Source of the DNA: Hyphomicrobiales bacterium
GTDB lineage: Bacteria; Pseudomonadota; Alphaproteobacteria; Rhizobiales; Beijerinckiaceae
Assembly (NCBI GenBank): GCA_900473415.1
Contig: UCLR01000026.1
Span: 62,001 to 126,000, forward strand
Length of the DNA stretch: 64,000 bases
Direction of reading: 5' to 3'
The position numbers were made by a program, and so were the translations under genes. Of this stretch, positions 8,809-17,083 are shown piece by piece (position 1 is the first letter of the stretch; each line of letters opens with the position of its first letter). A model generated the notes under the pieces. It worked only from the letters and a program-made list of their open reading frames with translations, did no database searches and was not told the origin of the DNA.

Positions 8809-8890
8809 CATTGCGAGGAGTGTAACGACGAAGCAATCAAGGGGCCGTAGAGTTCTACGCCCCCTGGATTGCTTCGCTCAGCTCGCAATG
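8809..8890. repeat. Palindromic REP-like element next to valS
   Basis: A long imperfect palindrome: CATTGCGAG...GAAGCAATC on the left mirrors GGATTGCTTCG...CTCGCAATG on the right, around a Cys-codon-free GC core (GGGGCCGTAG/CTACGCCCCC). It ends 6 bases short of the valS stop. Elements of this ATTGCGAG...GAAGCAATC type are scattered as intergenic repeats in many alphaproteobacterial genomes (from memory). A degenerate copy lies at 42664-42735. Confidence 0.75.
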
Positions 8891-8895
8891 ACGGT

Positions 8896-11697
8896 TCAGG
8901 AGAGACGCGCCAACGCCTCCTGGATCTTGAGCTTGCGCGCTTCTGCCGCAGCCTTGCGCTCGCGGTTCTCCTCGACGATTTCCTCCGGCGCGCGGGCCAT
9001 GAAGTCGGGGTTACCGAGCTTCTTCTCGACGACGGCGATGTCCTGGTCGAGCTTGGCGAGCTCCTTCGCCAGGCGCGAGCGCTCGGCGTCGAGGTCGATC
9101 AGCCCGGCGAGCGGCAGCGCCGCCACCTCGCCGCGCACGATGATCTGGGCCGACTGCGCCGGGGCCGCGGCCTCGAAGGCGATATCCGAGACGCGCGCGA
9201 GGCGCTCGATCATCGGCCGCCAGCTCTCGATGGTCGCCCGCGTCGCCGCCGAAGCGTTCACGAGGACGAGCGGTGCCTGCGTGCCGGCCGGGACGTTCAC
9301 CTCCGAGCGGACGGAGCGGATGTCGGAGATCAGGTCGACGACGAAACCGATCTCCGCCTCGGCGGCGGCATCCTTCAGCGCAGAGAGATCCGGCCAGCGC
9401 GTCAGGCAGACAAGAGCGGCATCGCCAGCGGCGAGCGCGCGTGGCGCCCCGGCCTCAGCCTTCTGCGCCCAGAGCTCCTCGGTGAGGAACGGCATGAAGG
9501 GGTGCAGGAGCTGACAGATCAGGTCGATGACATAAGCCACTGTCGCCTGCGTCTCGGCCCTCGCGGCGGCATCGACGCCCTCGCCCTGCAGCACCGGCTT
9601 GGCGAGCTCCAGGTACCAGTCGCAGAACTGGTTCCAGACGAAGCGATAGGCCGCGCCCGCCGCCTCGTTGAACTTGAAGGTCGGGATACCACCAGCGACC
9701 TCCTCGGCGGCCTGGGCGGCCTCGCTGAGGATCCAGCGGTTGAGCGGCTGCTTCACCGCCGCCGGATCGAAACCCTCCGCCCGCGCGCAACCGTTGAGCT
9801 CCGCGAAGCGGGCGGCGTTCCAGATCTTGGTCGCGAAGTTGCGGTAGCCCTCGACGCGGGAGGTAGCGAGCTTGATGTCGCGCCCCTGCGCCGCCATGGC
9901 GGCAAGCGTGAAGCGCAGCGCGTCGGCGCCGTATTTGTCGACGAGCGTCAGGGGGTCAATGACGTTGCCCTTCGACTTCGACATCTTCGCGCCCTTCTCG
10001 TCGCGAACGATGGCGTGGATGTAGACGTCCTTGAACGGCACCTCGTCCATGAAGTTGAGGCCCATCATCATCATCCGGGCGACCCAGAAGAAGATGATGT
10101 CGAAGGCGGTGACCAGCGTCGCAGTCGGGTAGTAGCGCTTGAGCTCGGCCGTCTCCTCGGGCCAGCCCAGCGTCGAGAAGGGCCAGAGCGCCGAGGAGAA
10201 CCAGGTGTCGAGCACGTCCTCGTCGCGCTTCAGCTCCACCGGCCCACCGTAGTGATTGACCGCGAGCGCCTGGGCACCAGCCTCGGATTCGGCGACGAAG
10301 ACCTCGCCGTCCGGGCCGTACCAGGCCGGGATCTGGTGGCCCCACCAGAGCTGGCGCGAGACGCACCAGGGCTCGATGTTCTCCAGCCAGTCGTAATAGA
10401 CCTTGGTCCAGCTCTCGGGCGTGAACTTCGTACGGCCGTCGCGAACGGCCTTGAGCGAGCGCTCGGCCAGCGGCTTCACGTCGACGTACCACTGGTCCGT
10501 CAGCCAGGGCTCGATGACGACGTCGGAGCGATCGCCATGCGGGACGGTGTGGGTGTTCGGCTCGACCTTGGCGAGAAGGCCGCGAGCGGCCATCAGGCCG
10601 ACGACGGCGCGCCGGGCGGCGAAACGGTCGAGCCCGTCGAGCGCCAGCGCTTCGGCCTCCGGCTTGGCGCCAGCCAGGAAATCCTCGTTGCCGGCGAGCA
10701 TGATGCGCGCCTCGCCATCGAGGATGTTGACGATGTCGAGCTTGTGGCGCTTGCCGACCTCGAAGTCGTTGAAATCATGCGCCGGGGTGATCTTGACCGC
10801 GCCGGTACCCTTCTCCGGATCGGCATATTCGTCCGGCACGATCGGGATGACGCGACCGACCAGCGGCAGCACGGCGTTGCGGCCAATCAGGTGCCTCAGC
10901 TTCTCGTTGTCCGGGTGAACCGCGATGCCCGTGTCCCCCAGCATCGTCTCCGGTCGCGTCGTCGCGACGGTGATGACGGTCGAGGGATCGCCCTCGATGG
11001 GATAGTCGAAATAGTACAGATGGCCGTTCGGGTCGCGACTCAGCACCTTGTCGAGTTTGGCGGCATCGAAAGGCTCTTCACCGCCCCGCTCCCATTTGAA
11101 GCTGCCGGTCTTCTCGACCTGCAGCACTTCGAGATCAGAGATCGCGGTCTGGAACTTCGGGTCCCAGTTCACCAGCCGCTTGGCACGGTAGATCAGCCCC
11201 TGCTTGTGCAGGCCGACGAAGACCTTGAGGACGGCAGCGCTCAGGCCCTCGTCCATGGTGAAGCGCTCTCGCGACCAGTCGCAGGAGGCGCCCAAGCGGC
11301 GCAGCTGGTTGACAATCGTGCCGCCCGATTCCTCCTTCCAGCGCCAGACCTCCTCGAGGAAGGCGTCACGCCCCATCGTGCGGCGGTCGGTCTTGTTCTC
11401 GGCGGCGAGCTTGCGCTCGACGACCATCTGGGTGGCGATGCCGGCGTGGTCGGTGCCCGGCTGCCAGAGCACGTCCTTGCCGCGCATGCGCTCGAAGCGG
11501 CAGAGGACGTCCTGCAGCGTGTTGTTGAGCGCGTGGCCCATATGCAGCGAGCCGGTGACGTTCGGCGGCGGGATGACGATGCAATAGGGCTCGGCGCCGG
11601 GTGCGGCGCCCCGGCCTGCCTTGAAGGCCTGCGCCTCGTCCCAGGCCTTGCTGATCCGGGCCTCGACGGCCGCGGGTTCGAAAGTCTTGTCCATCAT
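8896..11697 (-). CDS. valS: Valyl-tRNA synthetase
   Basis: 933 aa from the first of two tandem ATG codons at 11697; the frame remains open to 11787, but M-M-D-K-T-F-E-P is the usual N-terminus. This class I synthetase charges tRNA-Val and edits misactivated threonine. The HIGH signature is H-M-G-H at residues 52-55, within P-P-N-V-T-G-S-L; the KMSKS loop (K-M-S-K-S-K-G-N-V) lies near residue 570. The anticodon-binding domain and the C-terminal coiled-coil arm (E-R-S-R-L-A-K-E-L-A-K-L and onwards) are intact. In many alphaproteobacteria valS sits beside popZ and tolC; here dps and two stress genes lie between. Confidence 0.97.
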   Translation of the reverse strand: MMDKTFEPAAVEARISKAWDEAQAFKAGRGAAPGAEPYCIVIPPPNVTGSLHMGHALNNTLQDVLCRFERMRGKDVLWQPGTDHAGIATQMVVERKLAAENKTDRRTMGRDAFLEEVWRWKEESGGTIVNQLRRLGASCDWSRERFTMDEGLSAAVLKVFVGLHKQGLIYRAKRLVNWDPKFQTAISDLEVLQVEKTGSFKWERGGEEPFDAAKLDKVLSRDPNGHLYYFDYPIEGDPSTVITVATTRPETMLGDTGIAVHPDNEKLRHLIGRNAVLPLVGRVIPIVPDEYADPEKGTGAVKITPAHDFNDFEVGKRHKLDIVNILDGEARIMLAGNEDFLAGAKPEAEALALDGLDRFAARRAVVGLMAARGLLAKVEPNTHTVPHGDRSDVVIEPWLTDQWYVDVKPLAERSLKAVRDGRTKFTPESWTKVYYDWLENIEPWCVSRQLWWGHQIPAWYGPDGEVFVAESEAGAQALAVNHYGGPVELKRDEDVLDTWFSSALWPFSTLGWPEETAELKRYYPTATLVTAFDIIFFWVARMMMMGLNFMDEVPFKDVYIHAIVRDEKGAKMSKSKGNVIDPLTLVDKYGADALRFTLAAMAAQGRDIKLATSRVEGYRNFATKIWNAARFAELNGCARAEGFDPAAVKQPLNRWILSEAAQAAEEVAGGIPTFKFNEAAGAAYRFVWNQFCDWYLELAKPVLQGEGVDAAARAETQATVAYVIDLICQLLHPFMPFLTEELWAQKAEAGAPRALAAGDAALVCLTRWPDLSALKDAAAEAEIGFVVDLISDIRSVRSEVNVPAGTQAPLVLVNASAATRATIESWRPMIERLARVSDIAFEAAAPAQSAQIIVRGEVAALPLAGLIDLDAERSRLAKELAKLDQDIAVVEKKLGNPDFMARAPEEIVEENRERKAAAEARKLKIQEALARLS

Positions 11698-11845
11698 CGC
11701 TTCGCTCGAACGCAGAAAGGCCGGGGAACCTGCCCCGGCCGGAATATCACGGGCCAAAAGGTCTCGGGCCTTTAAGAGCCCATGCAAAGGCCGCGCGTCA
11801 ACGTTTTCGATGGCGCGCAGTTCCTGAGGCTCATGGTGACACCGC

Positions 11846-12382
11846 TCAGAGGCTCGACTGCAGGAACCAGAGCGACTTGTCGAGCGCGCGGGAATAGCCG
11901 GTCAAAATATCGGCGCTGTCGGCATCGCCCGCATCGGCGCAGGAGTCGATCGCCTCCCTCACCTTCTGCCCAGCATCGGCATAGCGCTCTATCAGCGCCT
12001 CGAGATGGTCCTGCACCGATATGATCTCGGTCGGATAGGCGCCGAGCGAGGTTGCGGCTGCCGTCGTTTGCGTCGTCCCGAGCGCGATTCCGCCGAGCTG
12101 GGCAATGCGTTCGGCCATGGTGTCGACGTGCACGTCGAGCTCACTCCGGAAGCCGTCAAGCATCTCATGGACGGCGATGAAGCCCGGTCCCTTCAGGTTC
12201 CAGTGCGCCTGCTTGGTGGCGAGTGCCAGGTCGATGCCGTCCGCAAGGCGCTCGTTGAGCAGGCCGACCACCTTGGTCCTTGTGTTGGAGGCAAGGCCAA
12301 TCCGGGTGGATTTCACGATCCTTGCCGTCGCGGAACTCTTCGAGCTGGTCTTGGACGCGGCTTTGGCGGCTGACTTGGCCAT
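11846..12382 (-). CDS. dps: Dps-family DNA-binding ferritin-like protein
   Basis: 178 aa from the ATG at 12382, preceded by GGGGGATCA. Dps dodecamers oxidise and store iron using peroxide and coat DNA under stress. The N-terminal about 35 residues are rich in Lys, Ser and Ala (A-K-S-A-A-K-A-A-S-K-T-S-S-K), a positively charged tail of the kind that binds DNA. The ferroxidase pattern follows: K-Q-A-H-W-N-L-K-G, then H-E-M-L-D, then D-V-H-V-D-T-M-A-E-R, where the His and the D-x-x-x-D/E ligands are visible. A GGAAC-N16-CGTA element upstream suggests control by the general stress sigma factor. Confidence 0.93.
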   Translation of the reverse strand: MAKSAAKAASKTSSKSSATARIVKSTRIGLASNTRTKVVGLLNERLADGIDLALATKQAHWNLKGPGFIAVHEMLDGFRSELDVHVDTMAERIAQLGGIALGTTQTTAAATSLGAYPTEIISVQDHLEALIERYADAGQKVREAIDSCADAGDADSADILTGYSRALDKSLWFLQSSL

Positions 12383-12459
12383 GGCTGATCCCCCGGGATG
12401 CGGAAAGAGGGCGGCGTGAAGCAAAAGGCGCGCAGGCAAAATCCCGGCGCCTTTCGGGC

Positions 12460-12484
12460 TACGCGCGAACGCGCCGGCGGTTCC
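12460..12484 (-). promoter_or_regulatory. Probable EcfG-type promoter of dps
   Basis: Read on the minus strand, GGAAC is followed after exactly 16 bases by CGTA. The alphaproteobacterial general-stress (EcfG) promoter is GGAAC-N16/17-CGTT, so this differs at one -10 base. It lies about 78 bases before the dps start. Confidence 0.5.
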
Positions 12485-12542
12485 GCTTGCCGCGCCAGCC
12501 TAGCCGGGGCCACGGCCGGCGGACAATGGCGGAAACGGCAAG

Positions 12543-12567
12543 GGAACCTGCCGTTCGACGGCCCGTT
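12543..12567 (+). promoter_or_regulatory. EcfG-type promoter of the stress-protein gene
   Basis: GGAAC (12543-12547), a 16-base spacer, then CGTT (12564-12567): an exact match to the general stress response sigma factor consensus of alphaproteobacteria. It lies 26 bases before the start codon of the pyridoxamine-oxidase-like stress gene and is divergent from dps. Confidence 0.75.
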
Positions 12568-12593
12568 GGAGCGATAACAACAGGAGAAGCGAC

Positions 12594-13079
12594 ATGGGCC
12601 ACCGCCACGACCAGGACCGCGTCTGGGACCTTATCGATTCGATTAAGTTCGCCATGCTCGTCACCCATGACGGCGAAGGTGATGAGCTTCGCGCCCGCCC
12701 GATGCAGGCCCACGGCGATCGCGAAGAGGATACGATCTATTTCCTCACCGACCGGCGACACCACAAGGATGACGAGATCCAGATCAACGACAATATCTGC
12801 CTGGCCTTCGCCGATACCAGCAGGCAGCGCTATCTGTCTGTCACCGGGACGGCCACGGTCCTCGACGACCGGGCGCGTGTCCGCGATCTGTGGGAGGCAT
12901 CCGACCAGGCCTATTGGGACGACGAGAACGATCCGGATATCCGCGTCCTGCGCGTGCGGCCCAGCATGGCGGAATTCTGGGATAGCCCTGGGCGGATCGT
13001 CACGAGCGTCAAGATGGCGGCCGCCGCGCTGGCCGGAACCAGGCCGAAACTCGGCGAAAACCGCAAGGTCGCGCTCTAG
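12594..13079 (+). CDS. General stress protein 26-like, pyridoxamine-5'-phosphate-oxidase-fold protein
   Basis: 161 aa, with CAGGAGAAG 5 bases before the ATG. The sequence fits the split-barrel flavin/PNPOx-like fold of general stress protein 26 homologues: an N-terminal helix (V-W-D-L-I-D-S-I-K-F-A-M-L-V-T), R-A-R-P-M near residue 35, Y-F-L-T-D near 49, and the acidic W-E-A-S-D-Q-A-Y-W segment near 100. Members bind flavin or related cofactors; the substrate is unknown. The EcfG promoter upstream and the divergent dps support a stress role. The next small gene starts 20 bases downstream and is probably co-transcribed. Confidence 0.87.
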   Translation: MGHRHDQDRVWDLIDSIKFAMLVTHDGEGDELRARPMQAHGDREEDTIYFLTDRRHHKDDEIQINDNICLAFADTSRQRYLSVTGTATVLDDRARVRDLWEASDQAYWDDENDPDIRVLRVRPSMAEFWDSPGRIVTSVKMAAAALAGTRPKLGENRKVAL

Positions 13080-13099
13080 AGCGCAGAAGGCAGGGCAAA

Positions 13100-13381
13100 A
13101 TGATGAAGCTCCTCGTCCACGGCCTGGGCGCCTGGTTCGCCGTCGAGGCCGCCTCGGGCCGCTATCCACGCCCGATCGCCGTCGGGCTGACCATGCTGGT
13201 CACGCGGCTCGGGGCGCCTGCGATGGCGCTCGCGATGGCCGGCTACGGGTTCAAGCGGCTGCAGGAGGCCGGCGCCTTCGAAGGCTTGCATAGCGACAGG
13301 CCATCGGCCACACGCAGGAGGGCACCCGCCACGGCGCAGCGGCGAGGCAGAAGCAGAGTGCGCACGAGCGGTATCGGCTAG
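13100..13381 (+). CDS. Small hypothetical protein
   Basis: 93 aa starting with two Met codons. I do not recognise a family. The first half is moderately hydrophobic (A-V-G-L-T-M-L-V-T-R-L-G-A-P-A-M-A-L-A-M-A-G-Y-G-F), long enough for one membrane segment. The last 25 residues are Arg/Thr-rich and may be read-through of low-complexity sequence. It lies 20 bases after the stress gene in the same direction, which suggests co-expression under the general stress response. No clear ribosome-binding site is seen. Confidence 0.45.
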   Translation: MMKLLVHGLGAWFAVEAASGRYPRPIAVGLTMLVTRLGAPAMALAMAGYGFKRLQEAGAFEGLHSDRPSATRRRAPATAQRRGRSRVRTSGIG

Positions 13382-13450
13382 GCCGGCCGCCTCTCCTTCT
13401 CATTCGGAAATCCCCCGCTCCGCGGTGTATCTGACGCGGGGCGCCCGGCT

Positions 13451-14083
13451 TCAGCTGCGGCCGCCGCGGGCGACGCGCTCGATCTCTGCGCGAACCAGTC
13501 GCTCGACCATGCTCGGGAGATTGTCGTCGAGCCAGGCCTTCAGCATCGGCTTGAGCATCTCCTTGACCAGATCCTCCAGCGTCCGCGCATTGTTGCTGAG
13601 CACGGTATTGGCGAGGTGGCCGAAGGCGTTAGTCACGGCCGAGCTTGCCTGGTCGGACAGGAGGCTCGCCATGTCCATCGCGGGCGCTGCCGTCGAAGGA
13701 ATGAAAACAGCCGCAGGAGATGGTGAAACCGGTTCGGGCGCCGGAGGTGGGGCCGGAGGCGCCTCCTCGACGAAAGCGACGTCGGGCTCCTCGGCGGCCG
13801 GCGCTACCGGCGCTGGGGCCGGCTCCGGCGCGGGCGGCTCCGGCGGCGGCGCGGCGATCAGCGCGGCCTCGGCCCCGAGGTCCAGCACATCCTCTTCGGC
13901 GGCGGCGGGTGCAGGCGCCGGCTCAGGTGCCTGCACCGGCGCCGGGGCGGTCGCTGCAGCGGCGGCATCGGCCGCCGGAGCCTCGCCTTCGGCCGGCTTC
14001 GCGTCGTCGTCCGAGATGATCCGGCGAATGGAGGCGAGAATTTCCTCCATCGACGGTTCGCTGGCTTTGGCTTGCGCGCTCAT
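13451..14083 (-). CDS. popZ: Polar organising protein PopZ (DUF2497)
   Basis: 210 aa from the ATG at 14083 (M-S-A-Q-A-K-A-S-E-P-S-M-E-E-I-L-A-S-I-R-R). PopZ forms a condensate at the cell pole that anchors ParB and recruits cell-cycle kinases. The three expected parts are present: a conserved N-terminal helix with the acidic patch I-I-S-D-D-D (about residues 11-28), a Pro/Ala/Glu-rich disordered linker (about 30-130), and C-terminal oligomerisation helices ending L-D-D-N-L-P-S-M-V-E-R-L-V-R-A-E-I-E-R-V. Its position between tolC and valS is the arrangement known from other alphaproteobacteria. The upstream extension to 14191 lacks PopZ character. Confidence 0.92.
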   Translation of the reverse strand: MSAQAKASEPSMEEILASIRRIISDDDAKPAEGEAPAADAAAAATAPAPVQAPEPAPAPAAAEEDVLDLGAEAALIAAPPPEPPAPEPAPAPVAPAAEEPDVAFVEEAPPAPPPAPEPVSPSPAAVFIPSTAAPAMDMASLLSDQASSAVTNAFGHLANTVLSNNARTLEDLVKEMLKPMLKAWLDDNLPSMVERLVRAEIERVARGGRS

Positions 14084-14220
14084 GAAGGCCTGACCGTTGG
14101 ACACCTGGCGCGCCGACAGAATCAACGCCGCTCCAACTGCGGAGTATTCCACGAGCCGCCTGCCAGACAAGGCAGCGGTCGGCTCTCCCACAGGAGAAAT
14201 CGGTTCTGTTGCCAGAATGC

Positions 14221-14261
14221 GCCGGCCTATGGCCGGCTGTGGCCCGGGGCAAGCCCGGGCC
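14221..14261. other. Pair of GC hairpins between tolC and popZ
   Basis: Two perfect stems sit side by side: GCCGGCC-TAT-GGCCGGC and GGCCCGGG-(5 nt)-CCCGGGCC, just beyond the tolC stop. Neither is followed by a T run on the minus strand. They could slow transcription or protect the tolC transcript's 3' end, but this is inference. Confidence 0.4.
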
Positions 14262-14271
14262 GTCGCCGCGA

Positions 14272-15675
14272 TCAGCGGCCGTCAGGCGTCTGAGTGCCCG
14301 CCCACAGGCCCTTGACCTGCTCGTAGTGCACGCGGGCGTCGTAGACCTCAGCCTTGAGCTTGAGCGTCTGAATCGACAGATTCCCAACCGCCGAAAGGAC
14401 GGCGTAGGACGCGACGACACGGTCGCGCTGGGCGGTCACGAGGCTCGAACGGGCGCTGACGAGTTCCTGCTGCGCGTTGAGGACGTCGAGCGTCGTGCGC
14501 TGGCCAACCTTGGCCTCCTCGCGCACGCCGGCGAGCGCCGTCTCGGCGGCCTGCACCTGAGCCTGCGCGGCGATGATCTGCGCCTTGGCCGCCTCGAGCG
14601 CGCCCCAAGCGGAAATTATCGCTGCGCGGACCGTGTCGCGCTGGGTGTCGACTTCGATGCGCCGCTGGCCAGCGGTTTCCTTGGCCTGGCGCGTGCGGGC
14701 GTAGACCTGCCCGCCTTCGTAGATCGGGATGGTCAGCGTGCCGACGACACTGGCCGACAGACGATTGTCGCCGAAGAACTGGTTGTCGTAGCGCTGCTGC
14801 ACCAGGCCGCGGACGCCGACGACGGGATAGAGATCCGCCTCGGTGACCTTCACCTGCAACTCCGCCGCGTCGACGCCATGGAGCGAGGCGACAACCGCCG
14901 GATGACCGACCAGCCCCCGCTCCAACGCCGCCGGCAGGGATTTCGGAAGCAGGTTCTCAACCGGACGACCCGGCGCGAGCGACCGGGGCTCGGCGCCAAC
15001 ATTCTGCCGGTAGCGCGCCACCGAGGTCTTGAGGTTCGATTCGGCAAGGATAGCCTGGGACTGGGCCGAGGACCGGCGGGCTTCGGCCTGGGCAACGTCG
15101 GTACGCGTCACCTCGCCGACCTGGAAGCGATCGCGTGTCTGGCGCAGTTGCTCCTCAAGCACCTCGACGTTGTTGCGGTTGAGGTTGAGGATCGCCGTGT
15201 CCCGCAGCACGTTCATGTACGAGGTCGCGGCATCGAGCAGCACATTCTGCTCGGTGTTGCGCAACGTGGCGCGGGCGCCGAGCACCTGCGACTCGGACTG
15301 GCTGACGGAACTGCGCGTGCGGCCGGAGTCCCAGATGTTCTGATCGATCTGAACGCCGCCGCCGCGGGGCGCCAGGCGGGTCGTCTGGTCGACGCCGCCT
15401 ACTTTCGCCGGAAGGTTGGAATCGGTGATGCTGGCGCCGATATCGGCGGAGGCGGTGATGCGCGGGCGATAGCCCGACAGCGCCTGGGGAACGTTCTCGT
15501 CGGTGGCGCGGACCGAGGCCCGCTGGGCATTGAGGGTGGGATTCGCGGAATAGGCCTTCGAGAGTGCCGCTTCCATCGTTTGGGCCTTGCCGGGGACAGC
15601 CCATCCGCCAGCGATCGCCAAAGCGATGACGGCCGAGAGCCCGAACCCGGAAGCCTTGTCATTATGTCTTTTCAC
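14272..15675 (-). CDS. tolC: TolC-family type I secretion outer-membrane protein
   Basis: 467 aa from GTG 15675, chosen because GAGGCG lies 5 bases upstream and a signal peptide follows at once (L-S-A-V-I-A-L-A-I-A-G-G-W-A-V-P-G-K-A-Q). The frame is open to 15834, but the extra residues would bury the signal peptide. TolC trimers form the outer-membrane channel of drug efflux and type I secretion. The duplicated OEP domain is visible: S-A-N-P-T-L-N-A-Q-R-A near residue 45, alternating long helices and strands (D-Q-N-I-W-D-S-G-R-T-R), and the second repeat with P-I-Y-E-G-G-Q-V. It lies between pcm and popZ. Confidence 0.93.
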   Translation of the reverse strand: MKRHNDKASGFGLSAVIALAIAGGWAVPGKAQTMEAALSKAYSANPTLNAQRASVRATDENVPQALSGYRPRITASADIGASITDSNLPAKVGGVDQTTRLAPRGGGVQIDQNIWDSGRTRSSVSQSESQVLGARATLRNTEQNVLLDAATSYMNVLRDTAILNLNRNNVEVLEEQLRQTRDRFQVGEVTRTDVAQAEARRSSAQSQAILAESNLKTSVARYRQNVGAEPRSLAPGRPVENLLPKSLPAALERGLVGHPAVVASLHGVDAAELQVKVTEADLYPVVGVRGLVQQRYDNQFFGDNRLSASVVGTLTIPIYEGGQVYARTRQAKETAGQRRIEVDTQRDTVRAAIISAWGALEAAKAQIIAAQAQVQAAETALAGVREEAKVGQRTTLDVLNAQQELVSARSSLVTAQRDRVVASYAVLSAVGNLSIQTLKLKAEVYDARVHYEQVKGLWAGTQTPDGR

Positions 15676-15846
15676 TGGACGCCTCTCGCGCGCACTGCAT
15701 GTAGCGCCCAGGCATCGCCCCAGCCTCGGCATAAGCAACAAAGTCATACCCTTACCGGCGCCCGGAGCCAACGTACGCCGGCCGCCCGAAGAATTTCCCT
15801 GAGAACCTGCCGTAAAAATGCGACACCTCCTCAAAGCTATTGAAAC

Positions 15847-16488
15847 TCAGAAAACGAAGGCTTCCGGCCGGCGGAATTCGGACAGGACGGGAGCGGCGGC
15901 ATCGAAAACCGGTCGTCCGGCGACGATATCGGTCGATTTCCGGTAGAGCTTGACCCGGGCGGAGCGCCCGACCCCTTCCACCGCGATGAGCCGACCTTCG
16001 GCCCGAAGCAGCGGAAAAAGCGTCTCCGGCGAGGTTTCGCAGGCGCCGCTGACGAGAATCACATCAAAAGATTCGGCCGCGGGTTGCGCCGCCGCAATCG
16101 CGACGTCGGCCGCGCCGGCGCTCTTCAGTGCCGTCTCGGCGAAGGCACGGGCGGCCGAATCGGGTTCCCAGAGCGTGACCTTGGCGCCCATGCGAGCCAT
16201 CAGCGCGGAGCCGTAGCCCGAGGCGCCGCCGTATTCGAGCGCGTTCTCGCCGGCCTGCAGGTCGAGCACCTGAATCATCCGGGCGATCACCATCGGCGTC
16301 ATCAGCGCGCGGCCGGTCCCCGGCAGGGCGATGGATTGGTCGAGATAGGCCAGATGCTGAAGGCTACCAGGCACGAAGGCCTCTCGCGGCACGATATCAG
16401 CCGCGGCCAGCACCGCCCGGTCGGTGACGTCATAGGTGCGCAACTGGCAGTCGACCATATTGCGGCGAAGCCCGGTGAAATCGTCCAT
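15847..16488 (-). CDS. pcm: Protein-L-isoaspartate O-methyltransferase-like protein
   Basis: 213 aa from the ATG at 16488 (M-D-D-F-T-G-L-R-R-N-M-V-D-C-Q-L-R). It resembles the alphaproteobacterial Pcm-like methyltransferases encoded next to tolC: P-R-E-A-F-V-P near residue 40, A-L-M-T-P-M-V-I-A-R-M near 67 and the SAM-binding L-E-Y-G-G-A-S-G-Y-G near 89. In canonical Pcm the SAM motif is V-L-E-I-G-T-G-S-G-Y-x-x-A; here it is shifted to E-Y-G-G-A-S-G-Y-G, so repair activity on isoaspartyl residues is not certain. It precedes tolC in the same direction with a 170-base gap. Confidence 0.8.
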   Translation of the reverse strand: MDDFTGLRRNMVDCQLRTYDVTDRAVLAAADIVPREAFVPGSLQHLAYLDQSIALPGTGRALMTPMVIARMIQVLDLQAGENALEYGGASGYGSALMARMGAKVTLWEPDSAARAFAETALKSAGAADVAIAAAQPAAESFDVILVSGACETSPETLFPLLRAEGRLIAVEGVGRSARVKLYRKSTDIVAGRPVFDAAAPVLSEFRRPEAFVF

Positions 16489-16678
16489 ACCCTGAACTCT
16501 CCGTCCGCGGCGCAAGGCTCCGCGAGTCAGCGGCGGCCGTTGAAAGACCGCTGGACTGACCGCGACGGCTTGCGCCGTTCATGGCAGCTTTCTGTTCGAC
16601 GCGAAGACAAAAGGCAAGCGCGCCTTGTGCGTCGCAACCGAACCGACCGTCGATGTCAGGGAGGGCATTGAAGAGAGC

Positions 16679-16753
16679 TGGCTCCCGGAGCAGGATTCGA
16701 ACCTGCGACCAATCGATTAACAGTCGATTGCTCTACCGCTGAGCTATCCGGGA
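16679..16753 (-). tRNA. tRNA-Asn (anticodon GTT)
   Basis: On the minus strand a full cloverleaf is readable: acceptor TCCCGGA/TCCGGGA, D-arm with AGCTCAGCGGTAGAGC, anticodon loop CTGTTAA, T-arm with GGTTCGAATCC and an encoded CCA. The anticodon GTT reads Asn codons. Confidence 0.97.
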
Positions 16754-16924
16754 ACGAACGGTGGCGGCGTCATAGCGGCGACATCCCGACAGTGCAACCC
16801 CTTTCCAAGCCGGCTGGACATTTTGTCGTCTTGGATGTGGACGACGCGATGCCGGGTTGCAGCCGCGCGCGGCTTGTGGTTATTGCGCTGTCGCTGAAGC
16901 GGCGCTGCGCCGCTTTTGCCGGAA

Positions 16925-16998
16925 GGCCTCGTGGCGGAGTGGTTACGCAGAGGACTGCAAATCCTTGCACCCCGGTTCGATTCCGGGCGAGGCCTCCA
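16925..16998 (+). tRNA. tRNA-Cys (anticodon GCA)
   Basis: Acceptor GGCCTCG/CGAGGCC, D-arm with GCGGAGTGGTTACGC, anticodon loop CTGCAAA, T-arm with GGTTCGATTCC and encoded CCA. The anticodon GCA reads Cys codons. It is divergent from tRNA-Asn. Confidence 0.97.
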
Positions 16999-17083
16999 CA
17001 GATTTCATCGAACCGATGGGCAGACTCCCGCGTATGGCGCCGGAGGCCGCATGTGCGTGCCGTAAGCTTTCGGGCGAGGCCTG

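Noticed and set aside
8869..11775. A 968-residue open frame on the + strand
   Set aside because: It is exactly antisense to valS, whose motifs are complete. Long antisense frames are expected in high-GC genes.
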